The notes beneath the pieces are model-generated. The model made no database searches. It was not told where the DNA came from and saw nothing but the letters and a program-made list of their open reading frames with translations. From Sulfitobacter sp. W027 (GTDB taxonomy: Bacteria; Pseudomonadota; Alphaproteobacteria; Rhodobacterales; Rhodobacteraceae): a stretch of 64,000 nt of DNA. Shown piece by piece: positions 27,827-37,453 of the stretch. A program made the position numbers and the translations under genes. The stretch lies in assembly GCF_025143985.1 (NCBI RefSeq), contig NZ_CP083564.1, positions 186,001-250,000 of the forward strand, in the 5' to 3' direction. The first letter of the stretch is position 1, and each line of letters begins with the position of its first letter.

Positions 27827-28765
27827 TCATGCCTTCGGATCGGTAACAGACCGCGCCTTGCCGCGCTCCATCCCCAATTGGCGCTCGCGCCAGATCACCA
27901 ATGCGCCCGCGCTGATCACCAGCGCCGCGCCCGCCAGCATCATCATCGTCGGCAGTTCTGCAAAGAAGACATAGCCCAGCACGATGGCGAAAAGCATCGA
28001 GGTATAGTCATAGGGCGCCAGCATCGAAGCCGAGCCAAAGCGATAGGCCGAGGTAATCAGAATTTGCGCCACTCCGCCAATCAGCCCGGCCAGAACCAAG
28101 AGGCCGAAGGTTTGCAGATCCGGCATGACCCAACCAAAGGGCAGGGTGCAAAGGGCCAGCAGCGACGCGGTGCAGGAGAAGTAGAAGACGATCGCGGCGG
28201 TGTCTTCGTTCTGCACCAGCTGGCGAATGTGGATCTGCACAAGGCTGCGCACCATCGTCGCCATCAGGATCAACAGCGCGCCAATGGTGGCCGTCTGCTC
28301 CATCGTGCCGATATTGCTGAACCGCGGCCAGAGGATGATCATCACGCCCACCAGCCCCATCGCGACGGCGGTGACGCGGATCAGGCGGATCTGCTCGCCC
28401 AGCAGCACGGCGGCAAGGATGACGGTAAAAATCGGCGTGGCGAAACCGATGGCGGTGACCTCTGGCAGGGGCAGCAGGCCAAGGCCAGTGAAGGTCAGGC
28501 CCATCGCAGTAGTGCCAAACAGCCCGCGCCAGACATGGCCCATCGGGTTCTTCGTCTTGAGCCCGCTTTTCAGTTTGCCGCGTTGTGCCAGCCAGATCAG
28601 GATCACCGGAATGGCAAAGAAAGAGCGGAAGAAGACCGACTCGCCCGCCGGCACGTCGTCGGCCAGCGACTTGATGATCGCGGACATGCAGGTAAAGAGC
28701 AAAATCGCCGTGATCTTCAGCCCGACGCCAAGGGCGGGGCGGGCGGAGAAATCATCGACTTTCAT
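27827..28765 (-). CDS. EamA/DMT-family membrane transporter
   Basis: The ATG at 28765 (MKVDDFSARPALGVG, 312 aa) has AGGA 7 bp upstream and avoids overlap with aroC; an ATG nine codons earlier is possible. About ten hydrophobic helices form two EamA repeats, with FFRSFFAIPVILIW in the first and SAYRFGSASMLAPYDYTSML in the second. RhaT/YdcZ-type DMT proteins export metabolites or amino acids; the substrate is unknown. It follows aroC by 10 bp, so the two may share a transcript. Confidence 0.85.
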   Translation of the reverse strand: MKVDDFSARPALGVGLKITAILLFTCMSAIIKSLADDVPAGESVFFRSFFAIPVILIWLAQRGKLKSGLKTKNPMGHVWRGLFGTTAMGLTFTGLGLLPLPEVTAIGFATPIFTVILAAVLLGEQIRLIRVTAVAMGLVGVMIILWPRFSNIGTMEQTATIGALLILMATMVRSLVQIHIRQLVQNEDTAAIVFYFSCTASLLALCTLPFGWVMPDLQTFGLLVLAGLIGGVAQILITSAYRFGSASMLAPYDYTSMLFAIVLGYVFFAELPTMMMLAGAALVISAGALVIWRERQLGMERGKARSVTDPKA

Positions 28766-28775
28766 GCTCTGGTCC

Positions 28776-29885
28776 TCATGCTTCGGGGCCAATCCGTCCG
28801 CGGTTGGTTCCGATCTGCCCGCGGTGCAGGAGCAGGTGATCCAGCAGCACGCAGGCCATCATCGCCTCGCCCACGGGCACCGCCCGGATGCCCACGCAGG
28901 GATCGTGGCGGCCCTTGGTGATGATCTCGGTCTCTTCGCCTTGTTTGGTGATGGTGCGCCGCGTGGTCAGGATGCTGGACGTCGGTTTGACCGCGAAACG
29001 CACGACCACATCCTGCCCGGTGCTGATCCCGCCCAAGATACCGCCCGCATGGTTGGAGGAGTACTCCGGCCCCTCCGGCCCCATGGTGATCTCATCGGCG
29101 TTCAATTCGCCCGTCAGCATCGCCGCCGACATGCCTTCGCCGATTTCCACGCCTTTGACGGCATTGATGCTCATCATCGCGGCGGCCAGATCGGTGTCGA
29201 GCTTGCCATAGACCGGCGCGCCGATCCCCGCAGGCACGCCGCGCGCGGTGACTTCGATGATTGCACCGACGCTGCTGCCCGATTTGCGCAGCCCGTCGAG
29301 ATACGCGGCCCAGTCGCCTGCCGCCTTGGCATCGGGTACCCAAAACGGGTTATGCTCGATCTGGTCCCAATCGAACGCATCCCGGTCGATCTTATGTGGA
29401 CCCATCTGCACCATATAGCCGGTGATTTTCAGGTTCGGCGCCAACGCTTTGATCGCCTCACGCGCCAGACCGCCCGCCGCCACCCGCGCCGCCGTCTCGC
29501 GCGCCGAGGAACGCCCACCCCCGCGATAGTCGCGGATGCCGTATTTTTGGAAATAGGTGATGTCGGCGTGACCGGGGCGGAACTTGTCCTTGATATCCCC
29601 GTAGTCTTTCGAGCGCTGATCGGTGTTTTCGATCATCAGTTGGATCGGCGTGCCGGTGGTGACGCCCTCGAAAGTGCCGGATAATATCCGCACCTCATCC
29701 GCTTCACGCCGCTGCGTGGTGTATTTGTTCTGGCCCGGTTTGCGCTTGTCCAACCACTGCTGGATCATCGCTTCGTCAATCGGCACGCCGGGGGGGCAGC
29801 CATCAATCGTGGCGCCAAGGGCGGGCCCGTGGCTCTCGCCCCATGTGGTGACCCGGTAAAGATGGCCAAAGCTGTTGATCGACAT
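28776..29885 (-). CDS. aroC: chorismate synthase AroC
   Basis: The ATG at 29885 gives 369 aa ([20 protein letters not shown]). [36 protein letters not shown] and the C-terminal [17 protein letters not shown] are the three chorismate synthase signatures that hold FMN and EPSP. It makes chorismate for aromatic amino acids, folate and ubiquinone. The ribosome binding site AGGAGGTCCGCCC precedes the start. It is divergent from the thiamine riboswitch operon. Confidence 0.97.
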   Translation of the reverse strand: MSINSFGHLYRVTTWGESHGPALGATIDGCPPGVPIDEAMIQQWLDKRKPGQNKYTTQRREADEVRILSGTFEGVTTGTPIQLMIENTDQRSKDYGDIKDKFRPGHADITYFQKYGIRDYRGGGRSSARETAARVAAGGLAREAIKALAPNLKITGYMVQMGPHKIDRDAFDWDQIEHNPFWVPDAKAAGDWAAYLDGLRKSGSSVGAIIEVTARGVPAGIGAPVYGKLDTDLAAAMMSINAVKGVEIGEGMSAAMLTGELNADEITMGPEGPEYSSNHAGGILGGISTGQDVVVRFAVKPTSSILTTRRTITKQGEETEIITKGRHDPCVGIRAVPVGEAMMACVLLDHLLLHRGQIGTNRGRIGPEA

Positions 29886-29979
29886 GGGCGGACCTCCTGT
29901 TGTCAAACCCTTAGCGGGGGCAGCGCCCTGCCTCAAGGGGATTTGCCTTGCCAATTGTGTGGGGGGCATCTACCCCTGA

Positions 29980-30070
29980 CGCTACCTCGGGGGGCCTTTC
30001 GGCTGAGATGTGCGTGTTGCGCGGACCCGTTGAACCTGAACCGGTTAACACCGGCGGAGGGAAGGTCCGG
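29980..30070 (+). promoter_or_regulatory. TPP riboswitch (THI element) of thiBPQ
   Basis: The aptamer core is readable: CGGCTGAGATG near 30000 and ACCCGTTGAACCTGAACC at 30027-30044, followed by GGTTAACACCGGCGGAGGGAA, the most conserved parts of THI elements. P1 can form between ACCT at 29984-29987 and AGGT at 30063-30066. It should bind thiamine pyrophosphate and lower expression of the transporter genes that follow. Confidence 0.95.
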
Positions 30071-30081
30071 ACAGACATCCA

Positions 30082-30105
30082 CCTTTTACCTTTCGCCGCA
30101 AAAGG
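30082..30105 (+). promoter_or_regulatory. Shine-Dalgarno sequestering hairpin downstream of the TPP aptamer
   Basis: CCTTTT at 30082-30087 can pair with AAAAGG at 30100-30105, which is the first half of the AAAAGGAGG ribosome binding site of thiB. Together with the aptamer this suggests control of translation initiation. No U tract follows, so transcription termination is less likely. Confidence 0.55.
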
Positions 30106-30113
30106 AGGATGCA

Positions 30114-31091
30114 ATGAAGTATCTTACACTTGCTGCGGGCGTCATGGGCGCATCGGCTGCATGGGCGGAGACGCCTGAACTGACAGTCTATACCTACGAC
30201 AGTTTCGTCACCGAATGGGGCCCCGGCCCGGCCATCGAAAAGGGTTTTGAGGCCGAATGCGGCTGCGATCTGAAATTTGTCGGTATGGGCGATGGCGCGG
30301 CCTTGCTGGCACGGCTGAAGCTCGAAGGCGCACGCTCTGACGCGGATATCGTGTTGGGCCTCGACACCAGCCTTGTCGCCGCCGCCAAGGAGACAGAGTT
30401 GTTTGCGCCGAGCGGGTTGCAAGCCGAATACGACCTGCCGATCATTTGGGAAGATGACGTATTCGTCCCTTACGACTGGGGCTACTTTGCCTTTGTTCAC
30501 GGCACCGATCTTGCGGCCCCTGCCGATTTCAAAACGCTGGCCGAGAGCGATTTGAAGATCGTCATCCAAGACCCGCGCTCATCGACCCCCGGTTTGGGCC
30601 TGCTGATGTGGGTCAAAGCGGCTTACGGCGACGACGCATCCGAGGTTTGGGCTGCGCTGGCGGATAACGTCGTGACCGTGACCAAAGGCTGGTCCGAAGC
30701 TTACGGTCTCTTCCTCGAAGGCGAGGCCGACATGGTGCTGAGCTACACCACATCCCCCGCCTACCACCTGATCGCGGAAGAGGATGACAGCAAGACTGCC
30801 GCGCTCTTTGACGAAGGCCACTATATGCAGATCGAAGTGGCGGGGAAACTTGCGGGGTCGGATCAGCCGGAACTGGCGGATCAATTCCTGCAATACCTCG
30901 TCTCTGATGCCGCACAGTCGGTGCTGCCGACGACCAACTGGATGTATCCTGCCGTGACGCCTCAGGATGGTCTGCCCGAAGGGTTCGACGGGATGATCCA
31001 GCCCGGTAAGGCGCTGTTGGTGCCCAATGCCGATGTACCTGCGCTCCGGGAAGAGGCCGTGAACGAATGGCTGACCGCGCTGTCGCGCTAA
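30114..31091 (+). CDS. thiB: ThiB, thiamine/TPP-binding periplasmic protein
   Basis: The ATG at 30114, 6 bp after AAAAGGAGG, gives 325 aa with a signal peptide (MKYLTLAAGVMGASAAWA). The mature protein starts ETPELTVYTYDSFVTEWGPG, as in ThiB; LGLDTSLVAAAKETELF and VPYDWGYFAFVH are further family stretches. It delivers thiamine and its phosphates to ThiPQ. Its end overlaps thiP by 25 bp. Confidence 0.95.
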   Translation: MKYLTLAAGVMGASAAWAETPELTVYTYDSFVTEWGPGPAIEKGFEAECGCDLKFVGMGDGAALLARLKLEGARSDADIVLGLDTSLVAAAKETELFAPSGLQAEYDLPIIWEDDVFVPYDWGYFAFVHGTDLAAPADFKTLAESDLKIVIQDPRSSTPGLGLLMWVKAAYGDDASEVWAALADNVVTVTKGWSEAYGLFLEGEADMVLSYTTSPAYHLIAEEDDSKTAALFDEGHYMQIEVAGKLAGSDQPELADQFLQYLVSDAAQSVLPTTNWMYPAVTPQDGLPEGFDGMIQPGKALLVPNADVPALREEAVNEWLTALSR

Positions 31092-32623
31092 GCAACAAGA
31101 CGGGGCTTTTCGCCGCCGCTCTGGTCGCGGGCTTGATCCTCGCCGCCTTGGTCGCCATTTTCATGGCGGCCGATGTGGCGGCGGGGCTGGGGGCCGCGGA
31201 TTGGGCGGCGGTGCGTTTTACCGTCACGCAGGCGGTGTGGTCGGCGGTGTTGTCCGTTCTGCTCGCGGTACCGGTCGCGCGGGCCTTGGCACGGCGGCGG
31301 TTCTGGGGGCGGGGGGCGTTGATTACGCTACTCGGCGCGCCTTTTGTCCTGCCGGTGATCGTGGCGGTGCTGGGGCTACTGACGGTCTTTGGCCGTTCGG
31401 GCGTGCTCAACCAGTTTGGTGCGGCTCTAGGCCTGCCGTCGGTGTCGATCTACGGGCTGCACGGCGTGGTTCTGGCCCATGTTTTCTTTAACCTTCCATT
31501 GGCGACACGGCTTTTGCTGCAAGGCTGGCAAAGCATCCCGTCCGAGCGGTTTCGGCTGGCCGGACAGCTACAGATGACGCCCCGCGCGCTGTTTCTGACG
31601 CTTGAATGGCCGATGTTGCGGCAGGTGTTGCCCGGGGTGGCGGCGCTGATTTTCGTGATTTGCCTAACGAGTTTTGCCGTGGCGTTGACGCTGGGCGGCG
31701 GACCGCGTGCGACGACGATTGAACTGGCGATCTATCAGGCGTTTCGGTTTGATTTTGATCTGGGCCTCGCCGCGCTATTATCGGTAGTGCAGCTTGTTCT
31801 GGCTGGCACTGCGGCGGTTGCGGCGCTTTGGCTTATTCCGCCGATCAGTATGGGCGGCGGATTGGACAGCCCCCTGCGCCGCTGGGATGCGCGGGGCGGA
31901 GGGCAACGGGTGTTGGATGGGGTGGTAATTATGCTCGCTGCCTTGTTTTTGCTGCTGCCTCTAGGGGCTGTGATGCTGCGCGGGTTGGTTGGTTTAGGAC
32001 AACTGCCGCCTTCGGTTTGGCAGGCCACGTTGAACAGCGTTCTGGTAGTGGGGTTGAGCGTGGCGGTGCTGGCCCTGCTGGCGCTGCCGATGGCGGGTTG
32101 GATCGCCACCCGGCGGCGCGGCGGGGTGGAGGCGATTGGCTTGATGGGCCTCGCCGCCTCGCCGCTGATGATCGGCACGGGGTGGTTCATTCTGATCAAC
32201 CCCGTACTTGACCCGGCGCGGCTGAGCCTGCCGGTCACGGCCTTGGTCAACGCGCTCATGGCGCTGCCTTTTGTGCTGCGCATTCTGGTGCCCCGCCTTC
32301 GCGAGATGTTGCAGGATTTTGGCCCGCTGACGCAGACCCTCGGCATGAGAGGTTGGGCGCTGTGGCGTCTGCTGGTCTTGCCGCGTTTGCGCCCGCAACT
32401 GGGCTTTGCCGCCGGGCTGACCGGGGCGCTGTCGGTGGGGGATCTCGGCGTGATCGCGCTGTTCGCCGATCAGGACCGTGCGACACTGCCGTTGCAAATG
32501 TACCGTTTGATGGGCGCCTACCGGATGGAGGCCGCAGCAGGCGCGGCGCTGTTACTGCTGGTCTTGGCGCTGGCGGTGTTTTTCATCTGCGACAAATGGG
32601 GGCGCTGGCATGCTGACGCTTGA
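31067..32623 (+). CDS. thiP: ThiP, thiamine ABC transporter permease
   Basis: A protein of 518 aa with about twelve hydrophobic helices in two BPD-type permease halves fused in one chain, as in E. coli ThiP. EAA-loop sequences are seen in each half (RFRLAGQLQMTPRALFLTLE and LTQTLGMRGWALWRLLVLPR), where ThiQ docks. It overlaps thiB at the start and thiQ at the end, so the three are translated as a unit under the TPP riboswitch. Confidence 0.93.
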   Translation: MADRAVALSNKTGLFAAALVAGLILAALVAIFMAADVAAGLGAADWAAVRFTVTQAVWSAVLSVLLAVPVARALARRRFWGRGALITLLGAPFVLPVIVAVLGLLTVFGRSGVLNQFGAALGLPSVSIYGLHGVVLAHVFFNLPLATRLLLQGWQSIPSERFRLAGQLQMTPRALFLTLEWPMLRQVLPGVAALIFVICLTSFAVALTLGGGPRATTIELAIYQAFRFDFDLGLAALLSVVQLVLAGTAAVAALWLIPPISMGGGLDSPLRRWDARGGGQRVLDGVVIMLAALFLLLPLGAVMLRGLVGLGQLPPSVWQATLNSVLVVGLSVAVLALLALPMAGWIATRRRGGVEAIGLMGLAASPLMIGTGWFILINPVLDPARLSLPVTALVNALMALPFVLRILVPRLREMLQDFGPLTQTLGMRGWALWRLLVLPRLRPQLGFAAGLTGALSVGDLGVIALFADQDRATLPLQMYRLMGAYRMEAAAGAALLLLVLALAVFFICDKWGRWHADA

Positions 32624-33302
32624 AGAGATGCGCATTGAGCGGGGCGATTTCAGCCTCACGGCCGACATGACGCTGGCGCAGGGGCGCAGCTACGCGGTGA
32701 TCGGCCCCTCGGGGTCGGGCAAATCGACCCTGCTGGCGGCGATCTGTGGGTTTGTGCCGGTGGCGGCGGGGCGGTTGTTGCGGGAGGGGGAGGAGATCAC
32801 GGATCAGCATCCCGGCCAGCGCGGCATGACGATGCTGTTTCAGGATAATAACCTGTTCCCACATCTTACTGTGCGTCAGAACGTCGGCCTTGGACTGCGC
32901 CCCGATCTTCGGTTGAAAGCGGCGGATCGAGAGAAAATTGATGTGGCCCTCGCGCGGGTGGGGCTCAGCGATCACGCCGCGAAACGCCCCGGGGCGCTGT
33001 CGGGCGGACAGCAAAGTCGCGTGGCGCTGGCGCGGGTGCTGGTGCAGGCGCGGCCTTGGGTGCTGTTGGATGAGCCCTTTGCCGCACTCGGCCCGGCGCT
33101 GCGGATTGAGATGCTCGACCTCGTCCAAGACCTCGCCCGCGAGACCGGGGCGGGGTTGATCATGGTGACCCATGCACCGGATGACGTGCGCCGCATCGCG
33201 GATGAGGTGATCTTTGTCGAAGGCGGGCGCGCCCATGCGCCGGGGCCGGCTGCGGAATTGCTGGGCAACCCGCCCCCGGCCCTGCGCGCCTATCTCGGCT
33301 AG
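32610..33302 (+). CDS. thiQ: ThiQ, thiamine ABC transporter ATPase
   Basis: A protein of 230 aa. Walker [10 protein letters not shown] (about 33-41), Q-loop [12 protein letters not shown], signature [14 protein letters not shown] and Walker [12 protein letters not shown] are intact. It drives ThiBP import. Its stop overlaps the convergent ribH stop by 4 bp, so the two genes meet tail to tail with no spacer. Confidence 0.94.
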   Translation: MLTLEEMRIERGDFSLTADMTLAQGRSYAVIGPSGSGKSTLLAAICGFVPVAAGRLLREGEEITDQHPGQRGMTMLFQDNNLFPHLTVRQNVGLGLRPDLRLKAADREKIDVALARVGLSDHAAKRPGALSGGQQSRVALARVLVQARPWVLLDEPFAALGPALRIEMLDLVQDLARETGAGLIMVTHAPDDVRRIADEVIFVEGGRAHAPGPAAELLGNPPPALRAYLG

Positions 33303-33781
33303 GCGGCGGAAATTTTTGAAATTTCCGGGGCGTTTTCTTTTAAAGAAAACGCCTTCAACGTTTCGGTCATGCCAAGAGCTGCTTGAGCAGCCTCGCGTCC
33401 TTTGGTGACGAAGTGATCCCGGTAGATCGCATTGTGGTGGTCGGTTTCCTGATAATGATGCGGAGTGAGCGAGACCGACAGCACCGGTAGGTCGCAGTCC
33501 AGCCCCACGCGCATCAGCCCATCGACCACCGTCTGCGCCACGAAGTCATGGCGGTAGATGCCGCCATCCACCACGAAGGCCGCGCAGATCACCGCGTCGT
33601 AGCGGCCCGTCTTGGCCAGACGCTGCGCCATGAGCGGCAGTTCAAAGGCACCGGGAACGGCAAAGCTGTCCACCTGCGCGGCGTCGATAACTTCGGTAAA
33701 CCCGTCATAGGCGCGGTCGACGATATCCGCATGCCAGCTTGCACGCACAAAGGCGAAACGGGCGGAACGTTGTTGTGTCAT
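33299..33781 (-). CDS. ribH: 6,7-dimethyl-8-ribityllumazine synthase, type II (RibH2)
   Basis: The ATG at 33781, after AAAGGAG, gives 160 aa. The sequence [21 protein letters not shown], then [20 protein letters not shown] and [15 protein letters not shown], follows the decameric Brucella RibH2 type and differs from the usual icosahedral RibH (which has GAVIRG...THFDYVA). It condenses the ribityl-pyrimidine with butanone phosphate in riboflavin synthesis. It stands alone behind an FMN riboswitch, so it probably supplements a housekeeping RibH. The last coding bases hold strong palindromes that may also terminate thiQ transcripts. Confidence 0.92.
   Translation of the reverse strand: MTQQRSARFAFVRASWHADIVDRAYDGFTEVIDAAQVDSFAVPGAFELPLMAQRLAKTGRYDAVICAAFVVDGGIYRHDFVAQTVVDGLMRVGLDCDLPVLSVSLTPHHYQETDHHNAIYRDHFVTKGREAAQAALGMTETLKAFSLKENAPEISKISAA
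33329..33353. terminator. palindrome inside the 3' end of ribH, possible thiQ terminator
   Basis: GGCGTTTTCTTT and AAAGAAAACGCC are exact reverse complements separated by one base, 27 bp past the thiQ stop and inside ribH. A second smaller palindrome (GGAAATTT-TTG-AAATTTCC) precedes it. Because thiQ and ribH overlap tail to tail, the thiQ terminator must lie in ribH antisense sequence, and this is the best candidate. Confidence 0.5.
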
Positions 33782-33829
33782 GGTGATCTCCTTTAGGTTC
33801 AGACACGTCCACCCAAGGCGATCACGCGC

Positions 33830-33856
33830 AAAGACCGAGGCTTGGCCCCCGTCTTT
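33830..33856 (-). promoter_or_regulatory. hairpin between FMN aptamer and ribH (expression platform)
   Basis: On the minus strand AAAGACGGGGGC pairs with GCCTCGGTCTTT (11 of 12 positions, one G-U) around a CAA loop, 6 nt after the aptamer. It has no U tract, so it may be an anti-terminator or translation-control arm of the FMN riboswitch. Confidence 0.45.
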
Positions 33857-33861
33857 GTTCG

Positions 33862-33993
33862 CATTCTCTTTCATCCGGACTGTGACCGTCGGCTCTGGAA
33901 TCGCACCAGATCTGCTGACACCCCGTGGGGCCGCTCGCGGGCTTGCGGGAACCGCTTACCGCCGGTGGGGAATTTCGCCCCGCCCTGAGAATG
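33862..33993 (-). promoter_or_regulatory. FMN riboswitch (RFN element) of ribH
   Basis: Read on the minus strand, the P1 stem CATTCTC...GAGAATG closes the element. Inside it are AGGGCGGGGCGAAATTCCCC, ACCGGCGGTAAGC, GCAAGCCCGCGAGC, GATCTGGTGCGATTCCAGAG and CCGACGGTCACAGTCCGGAT, the conserved RFN segments in order. It should sense FMN and repress the lumazine synthase gene 80 bp downstream. Confidence 0.96.
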
Positions 33994-34054
33994 ATGCTAG
34001 GTTGCCAAGTTGGGAAAGGCTCTGCAATACCAAAAGAAACGCTCAGGAGGCACC

Positions 34055-34669
34055 ATGCACCCCAATCCGATCTACCGCAAAGAGGGCCGCGACCGGAACC
34101 TTGCCTTTGCCCGTGACATCGGCTTTGGCGTCTTGGCGATCAACGGGGCAGAGGGACCGCTGATGGCGCATGTGCCCTTCATTCTGAACGTTGCCGGGGA
34201 TCTGGCAGAGCTGCATCTGGTGCGCTCGAACCCCATCGCGAGGGCGCTGAAGAGCCCGCAGCCGGTGCGATTGGCGGTGACCGGGGCCGACAGCTATGTG
34301 TCTCCGGATTGGTACGGGATCGAAGATCAAGTGCCGACATGGAACTATGTCGCCGTGCATCTAACCGGGATGCTTGAGATGCGCCCGGCGAAGGAACTGC
34401 CCGACCTGCTGGCGCGGCAATCGGCGGTCTATGAGGCGCGGCTTGCGCCCAAGACCCCGTGGAAATTGGACAAGATGACCCCCGAGGCGCGAGACAAGAT
34501 GCTGCGCATGATCGTCCCCTGTCAGATCCGCGTCACCGGAATCGACGGCACATGGAAGCTGGGCCAGAACAAGGATGTGGCCGTGCGTCTTGCGGCGGCG
34601 GATCAGGTGGCGGCGCATGGGTTTGGAACGGAACCGACAGTGATAGCTGCGTTGATGCGCGGCCTTTGA
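34055..34669 (+). CDS. PaiB-like FMN-binding protein
   Basis: The ATG at 34055, 5 bp after AGGAGG, gives 204 aa (MHPNPIYRKEGRDRNLAFA). The split-barrel flavin fold of PaiB is suggested by HVPFILN, LHLVRSNPIARAL, VTGADSYVSPDWYG and the highly conserved VPTWNYVAVHLTG. PaiB is called a negative regulator of sporulation genes in Bacillus, but most proteobacterial members are uncharacterised flavin/heme-binding proteins. The gene stands alone. Confidence 0.88.
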   Translation: MHPNPIYRKEGRDRNLAFARDIGFGVLAINGAEGPLMAHVPFILNVAGDLAELHLVRSNPIARALKSPQPVRLAVTGADSYVSPDWYGIEDQVPTWNYVAVHLTGMLEMRPAKELPDLLARQSAVYEARLAPKTPWKLDKMTPEARDKMLRMIVPCQIRVTGIDGTWKLGQNKDVAVRLAAADQVAAHGFGTEPTVIAALMRGL

Positions 34670-34729
34670 TCGCCGTTGCGTCTGGCTCTGCCCCGTTGAA
34701 TAGTACGGTCAACCAAGGGGGGACTTCAC

Positions 34730-35338
34730 GTGAAACTATTCTATTCTCCAACCTCGCCCTATGTCCGCAAGGTCATGGTGCTGCTGCATGAGACCGGCCA
34801 GCTTGATGATGTCGCGCTGGAGCCGACCTCGGGCACACCATTGGCCCCGGCCGAGGGCTTTGCCGCGCGCAATCCGCTGACCAAAGTACCCGCGCTGGAG
34901 CGGCTAGACGGATGCACGCTCTATGACAGCCGGGTGATCTGCGCCTACCTGGATGACCGCGCCGGCGCGGGGCTCTACCCTCAAGGCGCAAGCAGGTGGG
35001 ACACTTTGACGCTGGAGGCCACGGCGGATGGGATGCTCGATGCCGCTCTCGCCATGGTCTACGAAGGCAAGCTGCGCCCCGAAGACAAACGCATGTCGGA
35101 ATGGGTCGAGGGCCAGTGGGGCAAGGTTGAGCGGGCCTGTAAAACACTGAACAACCAATGGGCTGCGCATCTCGCTGGGCCTTTGGACATGGGGCAGATC
35201 GCGGTTGGCTGCGCCTTGGGTTATATCGATTTCCGCCATGGCGCGCGGGATTGGCGGGCCGGAAACCCCGATCTGGCAGCTTGGTTCGATGCCTTTGATT
35301 CGCGCCCTGCAATGACCCATACAGTGCCGCCGCAGTAA
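34730..35338 (+). CDS. glutathione S-transferase
   Basis: A protein of 202 aa starting at GTG (34730) with AAGGGGGG just upstream. The thioredoxin-like N-terminus MKLFYSPTSPYVRKVMVLLHE, cis-Pro segment NPLTKVPALE and YDSRVICAYLDD form the glutathione site; the C-terminal half is helical. The catalytic Ser/Cys region is SPTSPYVRK. The substrate is not predictable. Confidence 0.9.
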   Translation: MKLFYSPTSPYVRKVMVLLHETGQLDDVALEPTSGTPLAPAEGFAARNPLTKVPALERLDGCTLYDSRVICAYLDDRAGAGLYPQGASRWDTLTLEATADGMLDAALAMVYEGKLRPEDKRMSEWVEGQWGKVERACKTLNNQWAAHLAGPLDMGQIAVGCALGYIDFRHGARDWRAGNPDLAAWFDAFDSRPAMTHTVPPQ

Positions 35339-35355
35339 TCGGGCCGTAATGATAT

Positions 35356-35390
35356 TGCCACATTCGCGGTATTTTTGCCGCGTTGTGGCA
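35356..35390. promoter_or_regulatory. hairpin between gst and petA
   Basis: TGCCACA and TGTGGCA enclose a second stem CGCGG/CCGCG with a T-rich loop. It lies 18 bp past the gst stop and about 140 bp before petA. It could end the gst transcript, although no U tract follows, or be part of the petABC leader. Confidence 0.5.
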
Positions 35391-35528
35391 GGCTTGACCC
35401 GAGATGCGCGGCTTTGACATCTGGACGGGCGCGGTCCATCCCGGTAGATAGCGGCGAGAAGTCAGGTGGCAAGGTGACGCCACCCCTATGTCTGACGGCC
35501 AGATTTGGCCAAGAATTGGAGTAAACCC

Positions 35529-36089
35529 GTGTCCCAAGCAGAAGAACACGCAGGCACCCGGAGGGATTTCCTGTATTACGCGACAGCCGGTACAGGTGCC
35601 GTCGCCGTTGGTGCCGCCGTCTGGCCTTTGGTCAACCAGATGAACCCCTCTGCCGATGTAAAGGCGCTGTCGTCCATTCGTGTGGATGTGTCCGGCGTTG
35701 AAGTCGGGACGCAGCTGACCGTGAAATGGCTGGGCAAGCCGGTGTTCATTCGCCGCCGCACAGAGGCCGAGATCGAAGAAGCAAACTCTGTAGACGTGTC
35801 CAGCCTGCCGGACCCCATCGCGCAGAACGCGAACCTTGGCGGCGATGTGCCTGCCACGGACGCCAACCGCGCCTTGGACGAAAATGGCGAGTGGCTGGTT
35901 CAGATGGGCGTTTGTACGCACCTTGGCTGTGTGCCTTTGGGCGATGCTGGCGACTTTGGCGGCTGGTTCTGCCCCTGCCACGGGTCGCATTACGATACCG
36001 CGGGCCGCATCCGTAAAGGGCCGGCCCCGCGCAACTTGCCGGTGCCTGTCGCCGAATTCGTGGACGAGTCCACGATCAAACTGGGTTAA
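35529..36089 (+). CDS. petA: Rieske iron-sulfur subunit of the cytochrome bc1 complex
   Basis: The start is GTG at 35529 ([20 protein letters not shown], 186 aa), matching Rhodobacter PetA; upstream in-frame codons have no family support. A twin-arginine motif (TRRDFLYY) and one membrane helix tether it. The 2Fe-2S ligands are Cys129/His131 in CTHLGC and Cys148/His151 in CPCHGSH, with Cys134 and Cys150 for the disulfide. It takes electrons from ubiquinol at the Qo site. It is first of petABC. Confidence 0.97.
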   Translation: MSQAEEHAGTRRDFLYYATAGTGAVAVGAAVWPLVNQMNPSADVKALSSIRVDVSGVEVGTQLTVKWLGKPVFIRRRTEAEIEEANSVDVSSLPDPIAQNANLGGDVPATDANRALDENGEWLVQMGVCTHLGCVPLGDAGDFGGWFCPCHGSHYDTAGRIRKGPAPRNLPVPVAEFVDESTIKLG

Positions 36090-36104
36090 GGGAGCGGAAG
36101 AGAG

Positions 36105-37448
36105 ATGTCTGGAATTCCTCACGACCATTACGAGCCGAATTCGAACGGCGAAAAGTGGCTGCACCGCCGCCTTCCCATCGTTGGCCTGTTGTACGACACA
36201 TTGATGATCCCCACGCCCAAGAACCTGAACTGGATGTGGATCTGGGGCATCGTGCTGACCTTCTGTCTGGCACTGCAAATCATCACCGGCATCGTGCTGG
36301 TCATGCATTACACGCCGCATGTCGATCTGGCCTTCGCCTCGGTCGAGCACATCATGCGTGACGTGAACGGCGGCTATATGATCCGCTACCTGCATATGAA
36401 CGGCGCGTCGCTGTTCTTTATCGCGGTTTATGCGCACATCTTCCGCGGTCTTTACTACGGCTCCTACAAAGCACCGCGTGAGATCACATGGATCATCGGC
36501 ATGTTGATCTACTTGCTGATGATGGCCACCGGCTTTATGGGCTACGTGCTGCCTTGGGGGCAGATGTCCTTCTGGGGTGCCACGGTTATTACGGGCCTCT
36601 TTGGCGCGATCCCCTTCATCGGTGAGGGTCTTCAGACCTTCCTGCTGGGTGGGCCTGCCGTTGATAACGCGACGCTGAACCGCTTCTTCTCGCTGCACTA
36701 TCTGCTGCCCTTCGTGATTGCGGGCCTTGTGGTTCTCCACATCTGGGCCTTCCACACGACTGGCAACAACAACCCCACTGGGGTCGAAGTGCGCCGCACC
36801 TCGAAAGAAGACGCCAAGAAAGACACGCTGCCGTTTTGGCCCTACTTCGTGATCAAGGACCTCTTCGCGCTGGCCGTGATCTTGACGCTGTTCTTCGCCG
36901 TCGTCGGCTTCATGCCAAACTATCTGGGCCACCCGGACAACTACATCGAAGCCAACGCTCTGGCGACGCCTGCGCATATCGTGCCGGAATGGTACTTCCT
37001 GCCCTTCTACGCGATCCTGCGGGCCTTCACCTCTGAGGTTTGGGTTGTGCAAATCGCGTCCTTCGTGACCGGTGGCATCATCGACGCCAAGTTCTTCGGC
37101 GTGTTGGCGATGTTCGGTGCGATTGCGGTTATGGCGCTGGTGCCATGGCTCGACACCTCCTCCGTACGTTCGGGCCGTTACCGTCCGATGTTCAAATGGT
37201 GGTTCGCCCTGCTGGTGATCGACTTCTTCGCCCTGATGTGGCTGGGCGCGATGCCTGCGGAGGAGCCCTATGCGACCTTCTCGTTGATCGCGGCAGCCTA
37301 TTGGTTCGCCTACTTCCTCGTCATCCTGCCCCTTTTGGGCGTGATCGAGAAGCCGCTGGCGCAGCCTGAAACCATCGAAGCCGACTTTGACGCGCATTAT
37401 GCGCCCAAGGCAGGCGGCACCAAGACGCTTGTGAACCCGGCGGAATAA
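36105..37448 (+). CDS. petB: cytochrome b subunit of the bc1 complex
   Basis: A protein of 447 aa with eight membrane helices. Heme ligand histidines lie in helices B and D ([20 protein letters not shown], and [20 protein letters not shown]). The Qo-site motif [15 protein letters not shown] is intact, as is the cd1 segment [20 protein letters not shown]. It bifurcates electrons from ubiquinol. It follows petA by 15 bp. Confidence 0.98.
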   Translation: MSGIPHDHYEPNSNGEKWLHRRLPIVGLLYDTLMIPTPKNLNWMWIWGIVLTFCLALQIITGIVLVMHYTPHVDLAFASVEHIMRDVNGGYMIRYLHMNGASLFFIAVYAHIFRGLYYGSYKAPREITWIIGMLIYLLMMATGFMGYVLPWGQMSFWGATVITGLFGAIPFIGEGLQTFLLGGPAVDNATLNRFFSLHYLLPFVIAGLVVLHIWAFHTTGNNNPTGVEVRRTSKEDAKKDTLPFWPYFVIKDLFALAVILTLFFAVVGFMPNYLGHPDNYIEANALATPAHIVPEWYFLPFYAILRAFTSEVWVVQIASFVTGGIIDAKFFGVLAMFGAIAVMALVPWLDTSSVRSGRYRPMFKWWFALLVIDFFALMWLGAMPAEEPYATFSLIAAAYWFAYFLVILPLLGVIEKPLAQPETIEADFDAHYAPKAGGTKTLVNPAE

Positions 37449-37453
37449 GGATC

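Noticed and set aside
28200..29684. A 494-codon plus-strand frame opposite the DMT gene and aroC
   Set aside because: aroC on the other strand has all family signatures; the antisense frame has none.
34773..37397. An 874-codon open frame antisense to gst, petA and petB
   Set aside because: It lies wholly opposite conserved genes, has no ribosome binding site and consists of Arg/His/Gln-rich low-quality sequence typical of antisense frames in GC-rich DNA.
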